From NCBI GenBank assembly GCA_040902585.1, contig JBBDXA010000209.1, positions 1 through 15,456 of the forward strand: a DNA stretch of 15,456 nt. Reading direction: 5' to 3'. Below, piece by piece: positions 1 to 6,596 of the stretch. Position 1 is the first letter of the stretch. Each line of letters starts with the position of its first letter. The translations under genes and the position numbers were made by a program. The notes under the pieces are model-generated. The model was not told the origin of the DNA. It worked only from the letters and a program-made list of their open reading frames with translations, and ran no database searches. Source of the DNA: JBBDXA01 sp040902585. Its GTDB lineage: Bacteria; Planctomycetota; Phycisphaerae; Phycisphaerales; Phycisphaeraceae.

Positions 1-2384
1 ACGACGCGAGCAAGGCGATCAAGGAAATCGCGGAACTCACGAACGCACCGGCGGCGGGGCCCCTTGAAGAGGCCCCGCCTGCTTCCCCCGGTTCCACCGT
101 GGTCGTCCTCTGCAACAAACCCGCCGAGCGCGAACGCCTCCTCGAACTCATGCAGGAACATGCCCCCGATGCGATCCCCCGCACCGCCATCGAAATCGGC
201 TTCCTCCATCGCGGCTTCGTCTGGGGCGACTTCGAACAATCCGCAATCCGCGATCCGCAATCCGCAATCACGCTCATTCCCCATCACGAACTCTTTCACC
301 GCTACCACAATCGCCGGCGTATTCGTCGCCTGAGCACCGCCACGGAACAATCCACCGATGCCTTCTTCGATCTGGAAGTCGGCGATTACGTCGTGCATGA
401 TGATCACGGCATCGCCCGCTTCGCCGCGCTCAAGACCATGAAGCGCGACGGGCGCAGCGAAGATTTTCTCACGCTCGAGTTCGCCGAGAACTCTCTGCTG
501 CACGTCCCCGCGACGCAGATCGAGCTCGTCCAGAAATACGTCGGCGGACATCACGGCCACCCGCCGCTCTCCCACCTCGGCGGCAAGCGCTGGCAAAAGC
601 AGAAGGACGCAACGCGCGAGGCGGTCAAGGACATGGCCGCTCAGATGCTGCGCATTCAGGCGGCCCGCGCGTCCCTGCCCGGCGTGCGCTTCCCTGCCGA
701 TACCGCCTGGCAGAAAGAGTTTGAGGCGGAATTTCCTTACGACGAAACGGAAGATCAACTTGCCGCGATCGCTTCGATCAAGCGCGACATGGCCGGTGAA
801 CGCCCGATGGATCGCCTGCTGTGCGGCGATGTCGGGTTCGGTAAAACCGAAGTCGCCATCCGCGCCGCCTTCAAAGCCGCGGAGTACGGCAAGCAGGTGG
901 CCGTGCTCGTACCCACCACCGTTCTCGCCGAGCAGCACGAGCGCACCTTCGGCGAACGCGTGGCGGATTATCCTTTCAATGTCGCCTCACTCAGCCGGTT
1001 CAAGACGGACAAGGAAATCCGTGCGGTCCTGAAAAAGGTCGAGCGCGGCGAGATCGATATCGTCATCGGCACGCATCGCCTGCTTTCCAAGGATGTGAAA
1101 TTCGCGGACCTGGGTCTGGTGGTTATCGACGAAGAGCAACGCTTCGGCGTCGAGCACAAGCACAGGCTGCTGGAGTTTCGCCTGACCGCTGATGTGCTCA
1201 CCATGACCGCGACGCCCATCCCGCGCACGCTGCACATGTCGCTGCTGGGCCTGCGCGATATCTCGAGTCTTTCGACGCCGCCGGTGGATCGCCGCGCGGT
1301 GGTGACGGAAGTGAGCCCCTACGATGAAGGCCGGATTCGCAACGCCATCGTGCGCGAGATGAACCGCGACGGGCAGACGTTCTTCGTTCACAACCGCGTC
1401 TACAACATCGATGCCGTCGCTAACGACATCCGTCGCATCGTGCCGGAGGCGAAGGTCATCACCGGTCACGGCCAGATGGTGCCGAAGGAACTCGAAGAGG
1501 TGATGCTCAAGTTCATCCGGCGCGAGGCGGATGTGCTGGTTTCCACGACCATCATCGAATCAGGCATCGACATTCCCACCGCCAACACCATGTTCATCAA
1601 CAACGCCGATCACTTCGGCCTCGCCGATCTGCACCAGCTTCGTGGTCGCGTCGGGCGTTATAAGCACCGCGCGTACTGCTACCTCATGTTGCCTGCGGAT
1701 CGCCCCATCACGGACAAGGCGGTGCAACGGCTGCGGGCGATCGAGCAGTTCTCCATGCTCGGCGCGGGATTCAAGATCGCCATGCGCGACCTGGAGATTC
1801 GCGGCGCGGGCAACCTGCTGGGGGCGGAACAGAGCGGGCACATCGCGGCCGTGGGCTACCAGATGTACTGCCACCTGCTCGAACAGGAAGCCTACAAGCT
1901 GCGCGATGAGAAAGTCATTATGCCGGTGCGCACGCACATCGAGCTGCCTGTGGCCGGCCGCATCACGCCGGGCTACATTCCTTCGCAGAAGCATCGCATG
2001 GATGCGTACCGCAAGCTGAGCCGGGCCGCGAGTATGCAGGAGCTTGATGTCGTCACACAGGCCTTTTACGAGGCCTACGGCAAGCCGCCCGCCGCGGTGC
2101 AGACGCTGATCGATCTGACGGAGATACGCATCGGCGCGAGCACGCTGGAGATCGACAGTCTGAAGCTCGACGGGCCTGATGTGATCATCCGAACGAAGGT
2201 GCCGCAGAAGCTCGATGCGGTGATGAAGGGCGCGCCGGGTCGCGTGAGTCTGATTGATGCGACGACGGTGTATTTTCGGCCGCCCCAAAATTACCTGGAG
2301 CCGGAGACGCTGCTGGCGGTGCTAAGGAAGTTGTTGGTAAGGCCGGTGCGCGGAGTGGAGAAGTCGGAGGCGGTGACGGTGTAG
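1..2384 (+). CDS. mfd: Transcription-repair coupling factor Mfd, 5'-truncated by window edge
   Basis: Mfd is a DNA translocase that removes stalled RNA polymerase from lesions and recruits UvrA. The reading frame is open from base 3, so the start and most of the UvrB-like N-terminal part lie outside; 793 residues are visible. In order: the end of the UvrB-like region, the CarD-like RNA polymerase interaction domain (about 366-548), a superfamily 2 helicase core with Walker A GDVGFGKT (825-848), DEEQ (1128-1139) and TATPIPRT (1206-1229), helicase C with ESGIDIPTANT and HQLRGRVGR (about 1557-1658), and the C-terminal TRCF domain to the stop TAG. Motif order and wording match E. coli Mfd closely from the polymerase interaction domain onward. 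One oddity is a low-complexity insert (QSAIRDPQSA) encoded by heptamer repeats at 237-270. The gene converges on the DUF502 gene. Confidence 0.97.
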   Translation, partial: DASKAIKEIAELTNAPAAGPLEEAPPASPGSTVVVLCNKPAERERLLELMQEHAPDAIPRTAIEIGFLHRGFVWGDFEQSAIRDPQSAITLIPHHELFHRYHNRRRIRRLSTATEQSTDAFFDLEVGDYVVHDDHGIARFAALKTMKRDGRSEDFLTLEFAENSLLHVPATQIELVQKYVGGHHGHPPLSHLGGKRWQKQKDATREAVKDMAAQMLRIQAARASLPGVRFPADTAWQKEFEAEFPYDETEDQLAAIASIKRDMAGERPMDRLLCGDVGFGKTEVAIRAAFKAAEYGKQVAVLVPTTVLAEQHERTFGERVADYPFNVASLSRFKTDKEIRAVLKKVERGEIDIVIGTHRLLSKDVKFADLGLVVIDEEQRFGVEHKHRLLEFRLTADVLTMTATPIPRTLHMSLLGLRDISSLSTPPVDRRAVVTEVSPYDEGRIRNAIVREMNRDGQTFFVHNRVYNIDAVANDIRRIVPEAKVITGHGQMVPKELEEVMLKFIRREADVLVSTTIIESGIDIPTANTMFINNADHFGLADLHQLRGRVGRYKHRAYCYLMLPADRPITDKAVQRLRAIEQFSMLGAGFKIAMRDLEIRGAGNLLGAEQSGHIAAVGYQMYCHLLEQEAYKLRDEKVIMPVRTHIELPVAGRITPGYIPSQKHRMDAYRKLSRAASMQELDVVTQAFYEAYGKPPAAVQTLIDLTEIRIGASTLEIDSLKLDGPDVIIRTKVPQKLDAVMKGAPGRVSLIDATTVYFRPPQNYLEPETLLAVLRKLLVRPVRGVEKSEAVTV
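237..270 (+). repeat. 7-nt tandem repeat inside mfd
   Basis: Four consecutive heptamers, CAATCCG, CAATCCG, CGATCCG and CAATCCG, are followed by a partial fifth unit, CAATCA. The tract is translated in frame and adds about eleven residues between the RGFVWGDF and ITLIPHHELF segments, where E. coli Mfd has no matching stretch. Because the unit is seven bases, gain or loss of one unit would shift the mfd frame. Confidence 0.85.
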
Positions 2385-2387
2385 CTT

Positions 2388-2557
2388 GACTCCCCTCCCT
2401 CCCAGGGAGGGGCTGGGGGAGGGTCGGCCGAACAGAGTCAATGACGTGCCCTTTGCTCAATGATCAACGACGGTGATCGCTCTTTGACGCGAACGGGCAT
2501 TGTCTCATTCTGTTCGCCCGACCCTCCCCTAACCCCTCCCTGGAAGGGAGGGGAATC
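2388..2557. repeat. 47-bp imperfect inverted repeat between convergent genes, with nested hairpins
   Basis: The left arm (2388-2434) and the reverse complement of the right arm (2511-2557) agree at 42 of 47 positions and are separated by 76 nt. Each arm also contains its own hairpin with a 9-bp stem, CCCCTCCCT paired with AGGGAGGGG: 2392-2412 (loop CCC) and 2533-2553 (loop GGA). The element fills the space between the stops of mfd and the DUF502 gene, so it may stop transcription from both sides, but neither hairpin has a clear U tract. The double-hairpin form and C/G-rich sequence suggest a dispersed intergenic repeat rather than a simple terminator. Confidence 0.8.
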
Positions 2558-2562
2558 AATCA

Positions 2563-3144
2563 TCACTTCGCCTCGCTCATCGGCACCGCCGTCGATCCCG
2601 CGGAGACCAGCGACTTGAACGCATCGTTCACCGTCATGTTGATCACCTGCACCTGTTGCGGCTGGAGCATGAGCAGGCGTCCCGTCGCGGGGTTGGGTGA
2701 GCCGGGGATGAAGATCATCAGTTGCGTCTGCCCGGCTCCGTCTAACACTTGATTAGTCACGAGCCCGAGCTCGACGCCGTCGCTCTTACCGGTCGGAACA
2801 AGCACGACCTGCTTGAACATCGCGTCCTTGCCCTCGCCGTAACCGAGGATCTGTTTCAGCGTGCGGTAGAGCCCGCCGAAAAGGGGCATGCGGTCGAGCA
2901 CTTGATCCATCGTTCGCCAGAGCCATTTGCCCAGGAACGTGGTCACGGTCAGGCCGATGGCGTAGATGATCAGCGCGGCGACGATGAGTCCCAGGCCCGG
3001 AAAATAAACCGCCTGGCTCTTCAGCCAGCCCGTGGAGAGCATATGCTCAAGCTGCACGACGGTCAGCACGAGCGCGGCAATGGGCAGCAGGGCGACGATG
3101 CCGGCGATGAGGCATTTGGTGATGTGTTTCGTGATGGATTGCAT
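2563..3144 (-). CDS. DUF502 family membrane protein
   Basis: 193 residues. Two hydrophobic segments (about 12-32 and 47-70) at the N-terminus are followed by a soluble domain with IFIPGSPNPATGRLLMLQP and a late VNDAFKSLVSAG segment, both typical of DUF502 (PF04367). The molecular role of the family is not established; it is predicted to sit in the inner membrane. The start is ATG at 3144, with AGGAG at 3151-3155 six bases upstream. That Shine-Dalgarno sequence lies inside the 31-bp inverted repeat arm at 3151-3181, which could affect translation. The gene lies 125 nt downstream of the nucleotidyltransferase gene on the same strand, so read-through is possible, but no functional link is evident. 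Confidence 0.88.
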   Translation of the reverse strand: MQSITKHITKCLIAGIVALLPIAALVLTVVQLEHMLSTGWLKSQAVYFPGLGLIVAALIIYAIGLTVTTFLGKWLWRTMDQVLDRMPLFGGLYRTLKQILGYGEGKDAMFKQVVLVPTGKSDGVELGLVTNQVLDGAGQTQLMIFIPGSPNPATGRLLMLQPQQVQVINMTVNDAFKSLVSAGSTAVPMSEAK

Positions 3145-3150
3145 GAAGGA

Positions 3151-3267
3151 CTCCTGAGCACCATCCCGACAGGGTGGTGCTAATGTCGCTCGATCGTCGG
3201 TTGCGCGATTTGCGCCTCAGGTGTCAGTATGCCAACAGCACCACCCTGTCGGGATGGTGCTCAGGAG
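3151..3267. repeat. Perfect 31-bp inverted pair of bulged hairpin repeats (copies A and B)
   Basis: Arm A (3151-3181) and arm B (3237-3267) are exact reverse complements over 31 bp and are separated by 55 nt. Each arm can fold alone: on the plus strand arm A reads GCACCA, a bulged T, CCC, loop GACA, GGG, TGGTGC. The same hairpin type occurs at 4461, 4538 and 15424. An inverted pair of short hairpins with a conserved bulge resembles a REPIN (paired REP elements). The pair fills most of the gap between the nucleotidyltransferase stop and the DUF502 start. Confidence 0.88.
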
Positions 3268-3269
3268 GC

Positions 3270-4421
3270 TCACCCCACGCGTTTGGCTTCGATGTTTTTC
3301 TGAGCCGTGGTCCTGGGTTCCTCTTCCTTCTTGATCCGACGGAATGCCTTGCGCGTCAGGTGCTGCAAGAGCATCAACGGCGGCATGCGCAGCCAGTGCG
3401 AACGTACGTAAAGCATCCAGCGTGAGAGCCCCGCGCCGAACCGCCTGCCCCCGTTGCCCTCGGCGCTGTGCGGCATGAACGCCCGGCTCACGAAAAAATC
3501 CATCATCGGCGTCGTGGGCCAGAGCGGTTTGCCCGCCTTGCCCGCATCGTTCAATACATCCTGCGGCACCGGCGTTTCCAGCATGTGATGCGAAAAGCGC
3601 AGGGCGTAGAACAAGGGGCGACGCAGGTCCATCTCGATGCCGCGCGAAACGAGGGTGTTCCAGAAGTCCGGTTCGTGAGCGCCGAAGTGACGAAGCAGAT
3701 CATCCAGATCGAGCAGATCGCGCAGGCCGCCCGCGAGTTCGCCGTCCTGAAAGAGATGAGCTGCGGAGTGAAGGATCATGTCGGCAGGGGCGAGTAACTT
3801 CGCGCTGGGATGGCTCAGCGACGGAATCAGGCGCGAGGCCGCCAGCAGCTTCGCCGCATCGGGATGCAGCCGGCCTGTTTCAGGCAGGATCGTGTGATGC
3901 AGGTCCAGCACGTTGCGGCGAATCCTGTGCGCCATCGGCGGAAGCTCGTGCATCCATTGCCGGTAGTAACGCTGGTCATACTCATCGAGTTTGAAGGCTT
4001 CCCAGCCCGCGTCCTTCAGTCGTTGCTCAGCCGTTTCGAGGTGAACCTTGGGCACCATGATGTCCACATCGCTGATGAGCCGGCCGCGACCGGCGGGCAG
4101 GTCAGCCAGCACGTAGGCGGCGCCCTTCAGGAAGACGATGGGAAAATCACAACCCTGCATGGCGTGCAGGATGCGGTCTGCTTCCCAGCGCACGATGCGA
4201 CGATGCTGAGCGGCTACGACGCGGGCGGCGATGAGGTGATCGCGCACCTGGGCGTTCAGTTGATCGTCGATGCCTGCGTCCTGGGCGCGCTGGGCGAGCT
4301 TGGCCATGACGCGCGTCTGATGCGCCAGGCGCAGCAGCGTGCCCGCTTCATCGCAAGTCATCGAGACCAGTCGATGCGGATCACGCAGGGCGGCGAGCAG
4401 GATGCCGGGGTTGTTGCTCAT
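3270..4421 (-). CDS. NTP_transf_5 family nucleotidyltransferase of an HPr-rel-A-type locus
   Basis: 383 residues with an ATG start at 4421; a TTG three codons upstream (4430) is an alternative, and neither has a good Shine-Dalgarno sequence. The N-terminal half holds the nucleotidyltransferase signature: VFLKGAAYVLADLP near residues 96-109, then GRGRLISDVDIMVPK near 111-125, where the paired Asp residues (D118, D120) should bind the metal-nucleotide complex. This fits PF14907 (uncharacterised nucleotidyltransferase). Relatives occur in exopolysaccharide loci and in some lasso peptide clusters beside HprK-like kinases; in the pseudomycoidin cluster such an enzyme acts after the kinase. The gene lies downstream of the HprK-related kinase on the same strand, but 213 nt of repeats separate them. 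The substrate is unknown. Confidence 0.85.
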   Translation of the reverse strand: MSNNPGILLAALRDPHRLVSMTCDEAGTLLRLAHQTRVMAKLAQRAQDAGIDDQLNAQVRDHLIAARVVAAQHRRIVRWEADRILHAMQGCDFPIVFLKGAAYVLADLPAGRGRLISDVDIMVPKVHLETAEQRLKDAGWEAFKLDEYDQRYYRQWMHELPPMAHRIRRNVLDLHHTILPETGRLHPDAAKLLAASRLIPSLSHPSAKLLAPADMILHSAAHLFQDGELAGGLRDLLDLDDLLRHFGAHEPDFWNTLVSRGIEMDLRRPLFYALRFSHHMLETPVPQDVLNDAGKAGKPLWPTTPMMDFFVSRAFMPHSAEGNGGRRFGAGLSRWMLYVRSHWLRMPPLMLLQHLTRKAFRRIKKEEEPRTTAQKNIEAKRVG

Positions 4422-4460
4422 GGGATTCAATCAATGCATTGCTCTAAGGAAATGAGGTGG

Positions 4461-4485
4461 AGCACCGTCCCGGAAGGGCGGTGCT
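4461..4485 (+). repeat. Bulged hairpin repeat, copy C
   Basis: Plus strand: GCACCG, bulged T, CCC, loop GGAA, GGG, CGGTGC, with one extra A-T pair closing the base. Compared with the other copies, the A-T pair next to the bulge has become G-C on both sides, a compensatory change that keeps the stem. Confidence 0.8.
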
Positions 4486-4516
4486 GGCGGTGCCGGGGGT
4501 GCTGGCGGTGCCGAGG
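4481..4516 (+). repeat. 18-nt tandem duplication
   Basis: GTGCTGGCGGTGCCGGGG (4481-4498) is followed directly by a second copy at 4499-4516 that differs at one base, and the next bases begin a third partial unit. The first unit overlaps the 3' side of hairpin copy C, so slippage may have arisen there. Confidence 0.8.
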
Positions 4517-4527
4517 GTGCGCGTGTA

Positions 4528-4582
4528 CCGCGGGCATGCACCACCCTGCCGGGATGGTGCTCCAACCTTCTTTCGCACGTTC
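4528..4582 (-). repeat. Bulged hairpin repeat, copy D, with extended flanks
   Basis: The hairpin core is 4538-4560 (read on the minus strand: GCACCA, bulged T, CCC, loop GGCA, GGG, TGGTGC). Similarity to the copy at the right edge of the window extends beyond the hairpin: over about 55 bases I count six mismatches and one gap, including a shared GAACGTG upstream and a GCGG end. The mobile unit therefore seems to be at least 55 bp long. Confidence 0.8.
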
Positions 4583-4634
4583 ACGGATCCGATTCCTCAT
4601 TTCATTATTTCCTTAGAGAACTCCCTGCTCCGTG

Positions 4635-5606
4635 CTACGAAGCCTTGCGATCCAGCGCAGGGGTTAACTCATAGTCCTCGCAGCGGGCCTGTGTCGGTTC
4701 ACGAGCGATCAGTTCATTGAGTGTGCTGATAGCCGCTTCCATGTCGCTGTAGACGATGGTGTAGCAGTCGCTGGCATCGACGAGTGAGGCGAGCGTTTCG
4801 AAGCCGGTGGTGCCGAGGATGGAGAAGTTGAAAGCGTCCTGGGCGACGCGGAGGAGCGTGCGGGCCTTGCTGAACGGTTCGAGCTGGAGGCCGACGCCTT
4901 GGCGGTAGGAGGGGAAGACGATGAGGCGGGGCAGGGCGGTTTCGTTGCCGCGCGTGACGGCATCAGCGTCAACCTGAATGTGCGCGACGGTGCCCTTGCG
5001 CGTGCCGGGCGTGGGCGGGCCCATGACGACGCCGGGCTCGAACTGTTTGATGACATCGATCGATCCTTCCTTCAGGCCGATGGGGCGGGGGACAGGAATG
5101 AGATCGACAGAAGGCGGGCGCATCACGGCGACTTCATCTGAGAGTAAGCGCCAGCCGCGCAGGGAGAGGCCTGCGCAAAGGGTGCTCTTGCCTGCGCCAG
5201 GTTGGCCGGGCAGGATCACCGCATGTCCGCCGCGCTCGACGACGGCCGAGTGCAGGATGAGATACTGATTGGGGCGGGTGAAGACGCACCAGTTCACCAG
5301 CCATTCGAGCATGGGCAGGGCGAGCCTGCGCTCGAAGGCGCTGAACATGGGCGCATCATCGACGAAGAACCAGATGTCGCGCCGCGTCAGGTGCTGACGC
5401 AGGCCCCACGGCGCGACCTTCACGTCAAAATCATCCAGCGCGTTTTCATCGGCAAGCGTGTAGTTGGCGTAGAGAAGATGAACGGGCGCGACCAGCTCCT
5501 TCAGCGGTGTCGCCAGGCGCAGCACGAACGGGCCCATGTTCAGGCGGATGCCGGGCCCGCGCAACAGGCCGGCTACATCACGTTCGGTCAGATCCTTCAG
5601 TTGCAT
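4635..5606 (-). CDS. HprK-related kinase A (HPr-rel-A system)
   Basis: 323 residues. The N-terminal domain has the MGPFVLRL segment (residues 24-31) and a following LLYANYTL stretch characteristic of this family. The C-terminal kinase domain resembles HPr kinase/phosphorylase: LHSAVV (118-123), Walker A GQPGAGKST (134-142), and LLSDEV (154-159), whose acidic pair corresponds to the catalytic and metal-binding region of HprK. True HprK has a different N-terminal domain and phosphorylates HPr; no HPr gene is visible here. In lasso peptide clusters, HprK-like kinases phosphorylate the precursor peptide, so a peptide or protein substrate is plausible. The ATG start at 5606 overlaps the end of the PqqD-like gene by 29 nt, implying one mRNA and coupled translation. 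Confidence 0.88.
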   Translation of the reverse strand: MQLKDLTERDVAGLLRGPGIRLNMGPFVLRLATPLKELVAPVHLLYANYTLADENALDDFDVKVAPWGLRQHLTRRDIWFFVDDAPMFSAFERRLALPMLEWLVNWCVFTRPNQYLILHSAVVERGGHAVILPGQPGAGKSTLCAGLSLRGWRLLSDEVAVMRPPSVDLIPVPRPIGLKEGSIDVIKQFEPGVVMGPPTPGTRKGTVAHIQVDADAVTRGNETALPRLIVFPSYRQGVGLQLEPFSKARTLLRVAQDAFNFSILGTTGFETLASLVDASDCYTIVYSDMEAAISTLNELIAREPTQARCEDYELTPALDRKAS

Positions 5607-5937
5607 CCGCTGGTTCCGGGCTTCGTGCTTTCTCGTCGTGGGTTGGATCGTGGCTCGGCTCGATCAGGCCGAGTTCGCGAAACTGGGCGAGGCAATGTCG
5701 CACCTGGTTTGCCAAGTCTTCATCGGCAGGCAATTCGAAGGTGTCCGACAAATGGTGCGACAGTTCGACGACGCCGCCTGCGCGATGCTCCAGGTAACGT
5801 AGTACTTCACCAGCGATCGGGTTCAGGAAATGAGTGTCGCCCGACGGGGGATGGAAGACGACATACTCGCCGTCCCAGCAGCGCCATCGCAGGTCCGCCT
5901 GCGGGCGAACAGTCCATTTGTCAGCGGCTGAGCTCAC
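5578..5937 (-). CDS. PqqD-like peptide-binding protein (HPr-rel-A type)
   Basis: 119 residues from a GTG start at 5937. No in-frame ATG lies nearby, and the longer open frame upstream runs antiparallel-free through the terminator and the neighbouring small gene, so it is not credible. Residues 8-90 match the PqqD winged-helix pattern: WTVRPQ, then WDGEYVVFHPPSGDTHFLNP (21-40), then a helical region ending LAQFRELGLIEP. The C-terminal tail (about 95-119) is polar and acidic. PqqD domains serve as RiPP recognition elements that hold the leader peptide for modifying enzymes. The 29-nt overlap with the kinase gene argues that the two work together. No clear Shine-Dalgarno sequence precedes the GTG. 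Confidence 0.8.
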   Translation of the reverse strand: MSSAADKWTVRPQADLRWRCWDGEYVVFHPPSGDTHFLNPIAGEVLRYLEHRAGGVVELSHHLSDTFELPADEDLANQVRHCLAQFRELGLIEPSHDPTHDEKARSPEPADATEGSDRT

Positions 5938-6004
5938 GTGCGACAGTATCGGGCATTGATCGGCACGAGGCCAATCGGCGGGGCGGACGCCATTGGAGCA
6001 AATG

Positions 6005-6031
6005 AAAAAAGGCCGGTCGAAGCCGGCCTTT
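6005..6031 (-). terminator. Rho-independent terminator after the small exported-protein gene
   Basis: Read on the minus strand, AAAGGCCGGC, loop TTCG, then ACCGGCCTTT form a GC-rich hairpin with one G-U-type closing pair, followed by a run of six T in total. It starts 22 nt after the stop of the 6053-6451 gene and 68 nt before the PqqD-like start. Partial read-through would let the small gene be made in excess over the enzymes. Confidence 0.85.
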
Positions 6032-6052
6032 GAAGTGTTGCAGTTCAGGTTC

Positions 6053-6451
6053 TCAGGGCCCCGTTGGCCTGTTGAAGGTCTTGCCGCTGCCATCCTGATC
6101 GCGACGATGCTGATCGTTGAGGATTTCAAAGGTTCCATCCGATTTCTTCTTGATGGCCTTGCCCAGATCCGTATCCGACAGTTGCTTGCTGGTGTCAGAA
6201 GGATTGTCCGTCTTGGACTTTTGAATATCTTTCTGCTCGACGTACGCGCCGGGGCCGTAAAGGATCGGGCCGTCAGGCGTCTCGATGGAACCGAGCGAGG
6301 ATTCCTGGGCATTGGCGGGCTTGCCGCGCAGGGTGACGATCAGCGGTGCCGCCAGCAGCGCCGCCTTGATCAGGCGACGACGGCCCGCGCGATTCGCCTT
6401 GGCGGCGGAGTCGGCCGGCGTGCCGGGTTGGTTGACATTTCCCTCCGTCAT
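6053..6451 (-). CDS. Small protein with Tat-like signal; candidate substrate of the kinase/PqqD cassette
   Basis: 132 residues from ATG at 6451, chosen because GGAG lies seven bases upstream; a TTG nine codons earlier (6478) is less likely. Residues 1-22 are polar, then RRRLIK (24-29) and a hydrophobic stretch ALLAAPLIVTL follow, ending with ANA (46-48), a good signal peptidase site. This resembles a twin-arginine signal. The predicted mature part (about 84 residues) has no Cys and is rich in Asp, Lys, Ser, Thr and Gly, ending KTFNRPTGP; no fold is recognised. It has its own promoter (6597-6626) and a terminator (6005-6031), directly upstream of the PqqD-like and kinase genes on the same strand. 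That layout suits a precursor or target protein. The role is inferred from position only. Confidence 0.68.
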   Translation of the reverse strand: MTEGNVNQPGTPADSAAKANRAGRRRLIKAALLAAPLIVTLRGKPANAQESSLGSIETPDGPILYGPGAYVEQKDIQKSKTDNPSDTSKQLSDTDLGKAIKKKSDGTFEILNDQHRRDQDGSGKTFNRPTGP

Positions 6452-6519
6452 TCCGATTCTCCACTTTCTCCCATCCAACGACGCGCTGCGCGATGCGAAC
6501 AGACTCGCGTCGAAATCCG

Positions 6520-6531
6520 GGATACGTATCC
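6520..6531. promoter_or_regulatory. 12-bp perfect palindrome in the leader of the small exported-protein gene
   Basis: GGATACGTATCC is a perfect palindrome that sits about 60 nt downstream of the predicted transcription start and 70 nt before the ATG. A second inverted pair, GGGTCG and CGACCC, lies at 6547-6564 and could form a small hairpin. These may be an operator or leader structure, or chance. Confidence 0.3.
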
Positions 6532-6596
6532 GTACTCTCCTGCCCCGGGTCGAACAACCGACCCTGAGGTGACGGCCCTATCAGCCGCGAGTATTA

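Larger units (their letters stand above)
4442..4618. mobile_element. 177-bp MITE-like element with 12-bp terminal inverted repeats
   Basis: The ends are exact inverted copies: CTCTAAGGAAAT at 4442-4453 and its reverse complement at 4607-4618. The match resumes inward as GAGG on the left (4454-4457) and, after eight more bases, on the right. Inside are two bulged hairpins in opposite orientation (4461-4485 and 4538-4560) and an 18-nt tandem duplication. No coding sequence is present and no clear target-site duplication was found. It separates the kinase and nucleotidyltransferase genes. It could be a non-autonomous element or a REP pair with extended flanks. Confidence 0.55.

Noticed and set aside
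1560..2288. Long antisense frame over mfd (242 residues)
   Set aside because: It is a shadow frame caused by high GC at third codon positions of mfd; its translation has the His/Arg-rich look of such shadows.
3151..4618. CRISPR array
   Set aside because: The repeats are inverted pairs with unequal spacing and self-pairing stems, not direct repeats with regular spacers, and no cas gene is present.
5938..6312. N-terminal extension of the PqqD-like gene (244-residue frame)
   Set aside because: It overlaps the small exported-protein gene and the terminator, and its translation is arginine/serine-rich with no domain; the GTG at 5937 starts the conserved domain directly.
3270..6451. Lasso peptide cluster
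   Set aside because: The kinase and nucleotidyltransferase types fit, but there is no asparagine-synthetase-like cyclase, no transglutaminase-like leader peptidase and no short lasso precursor in the window.
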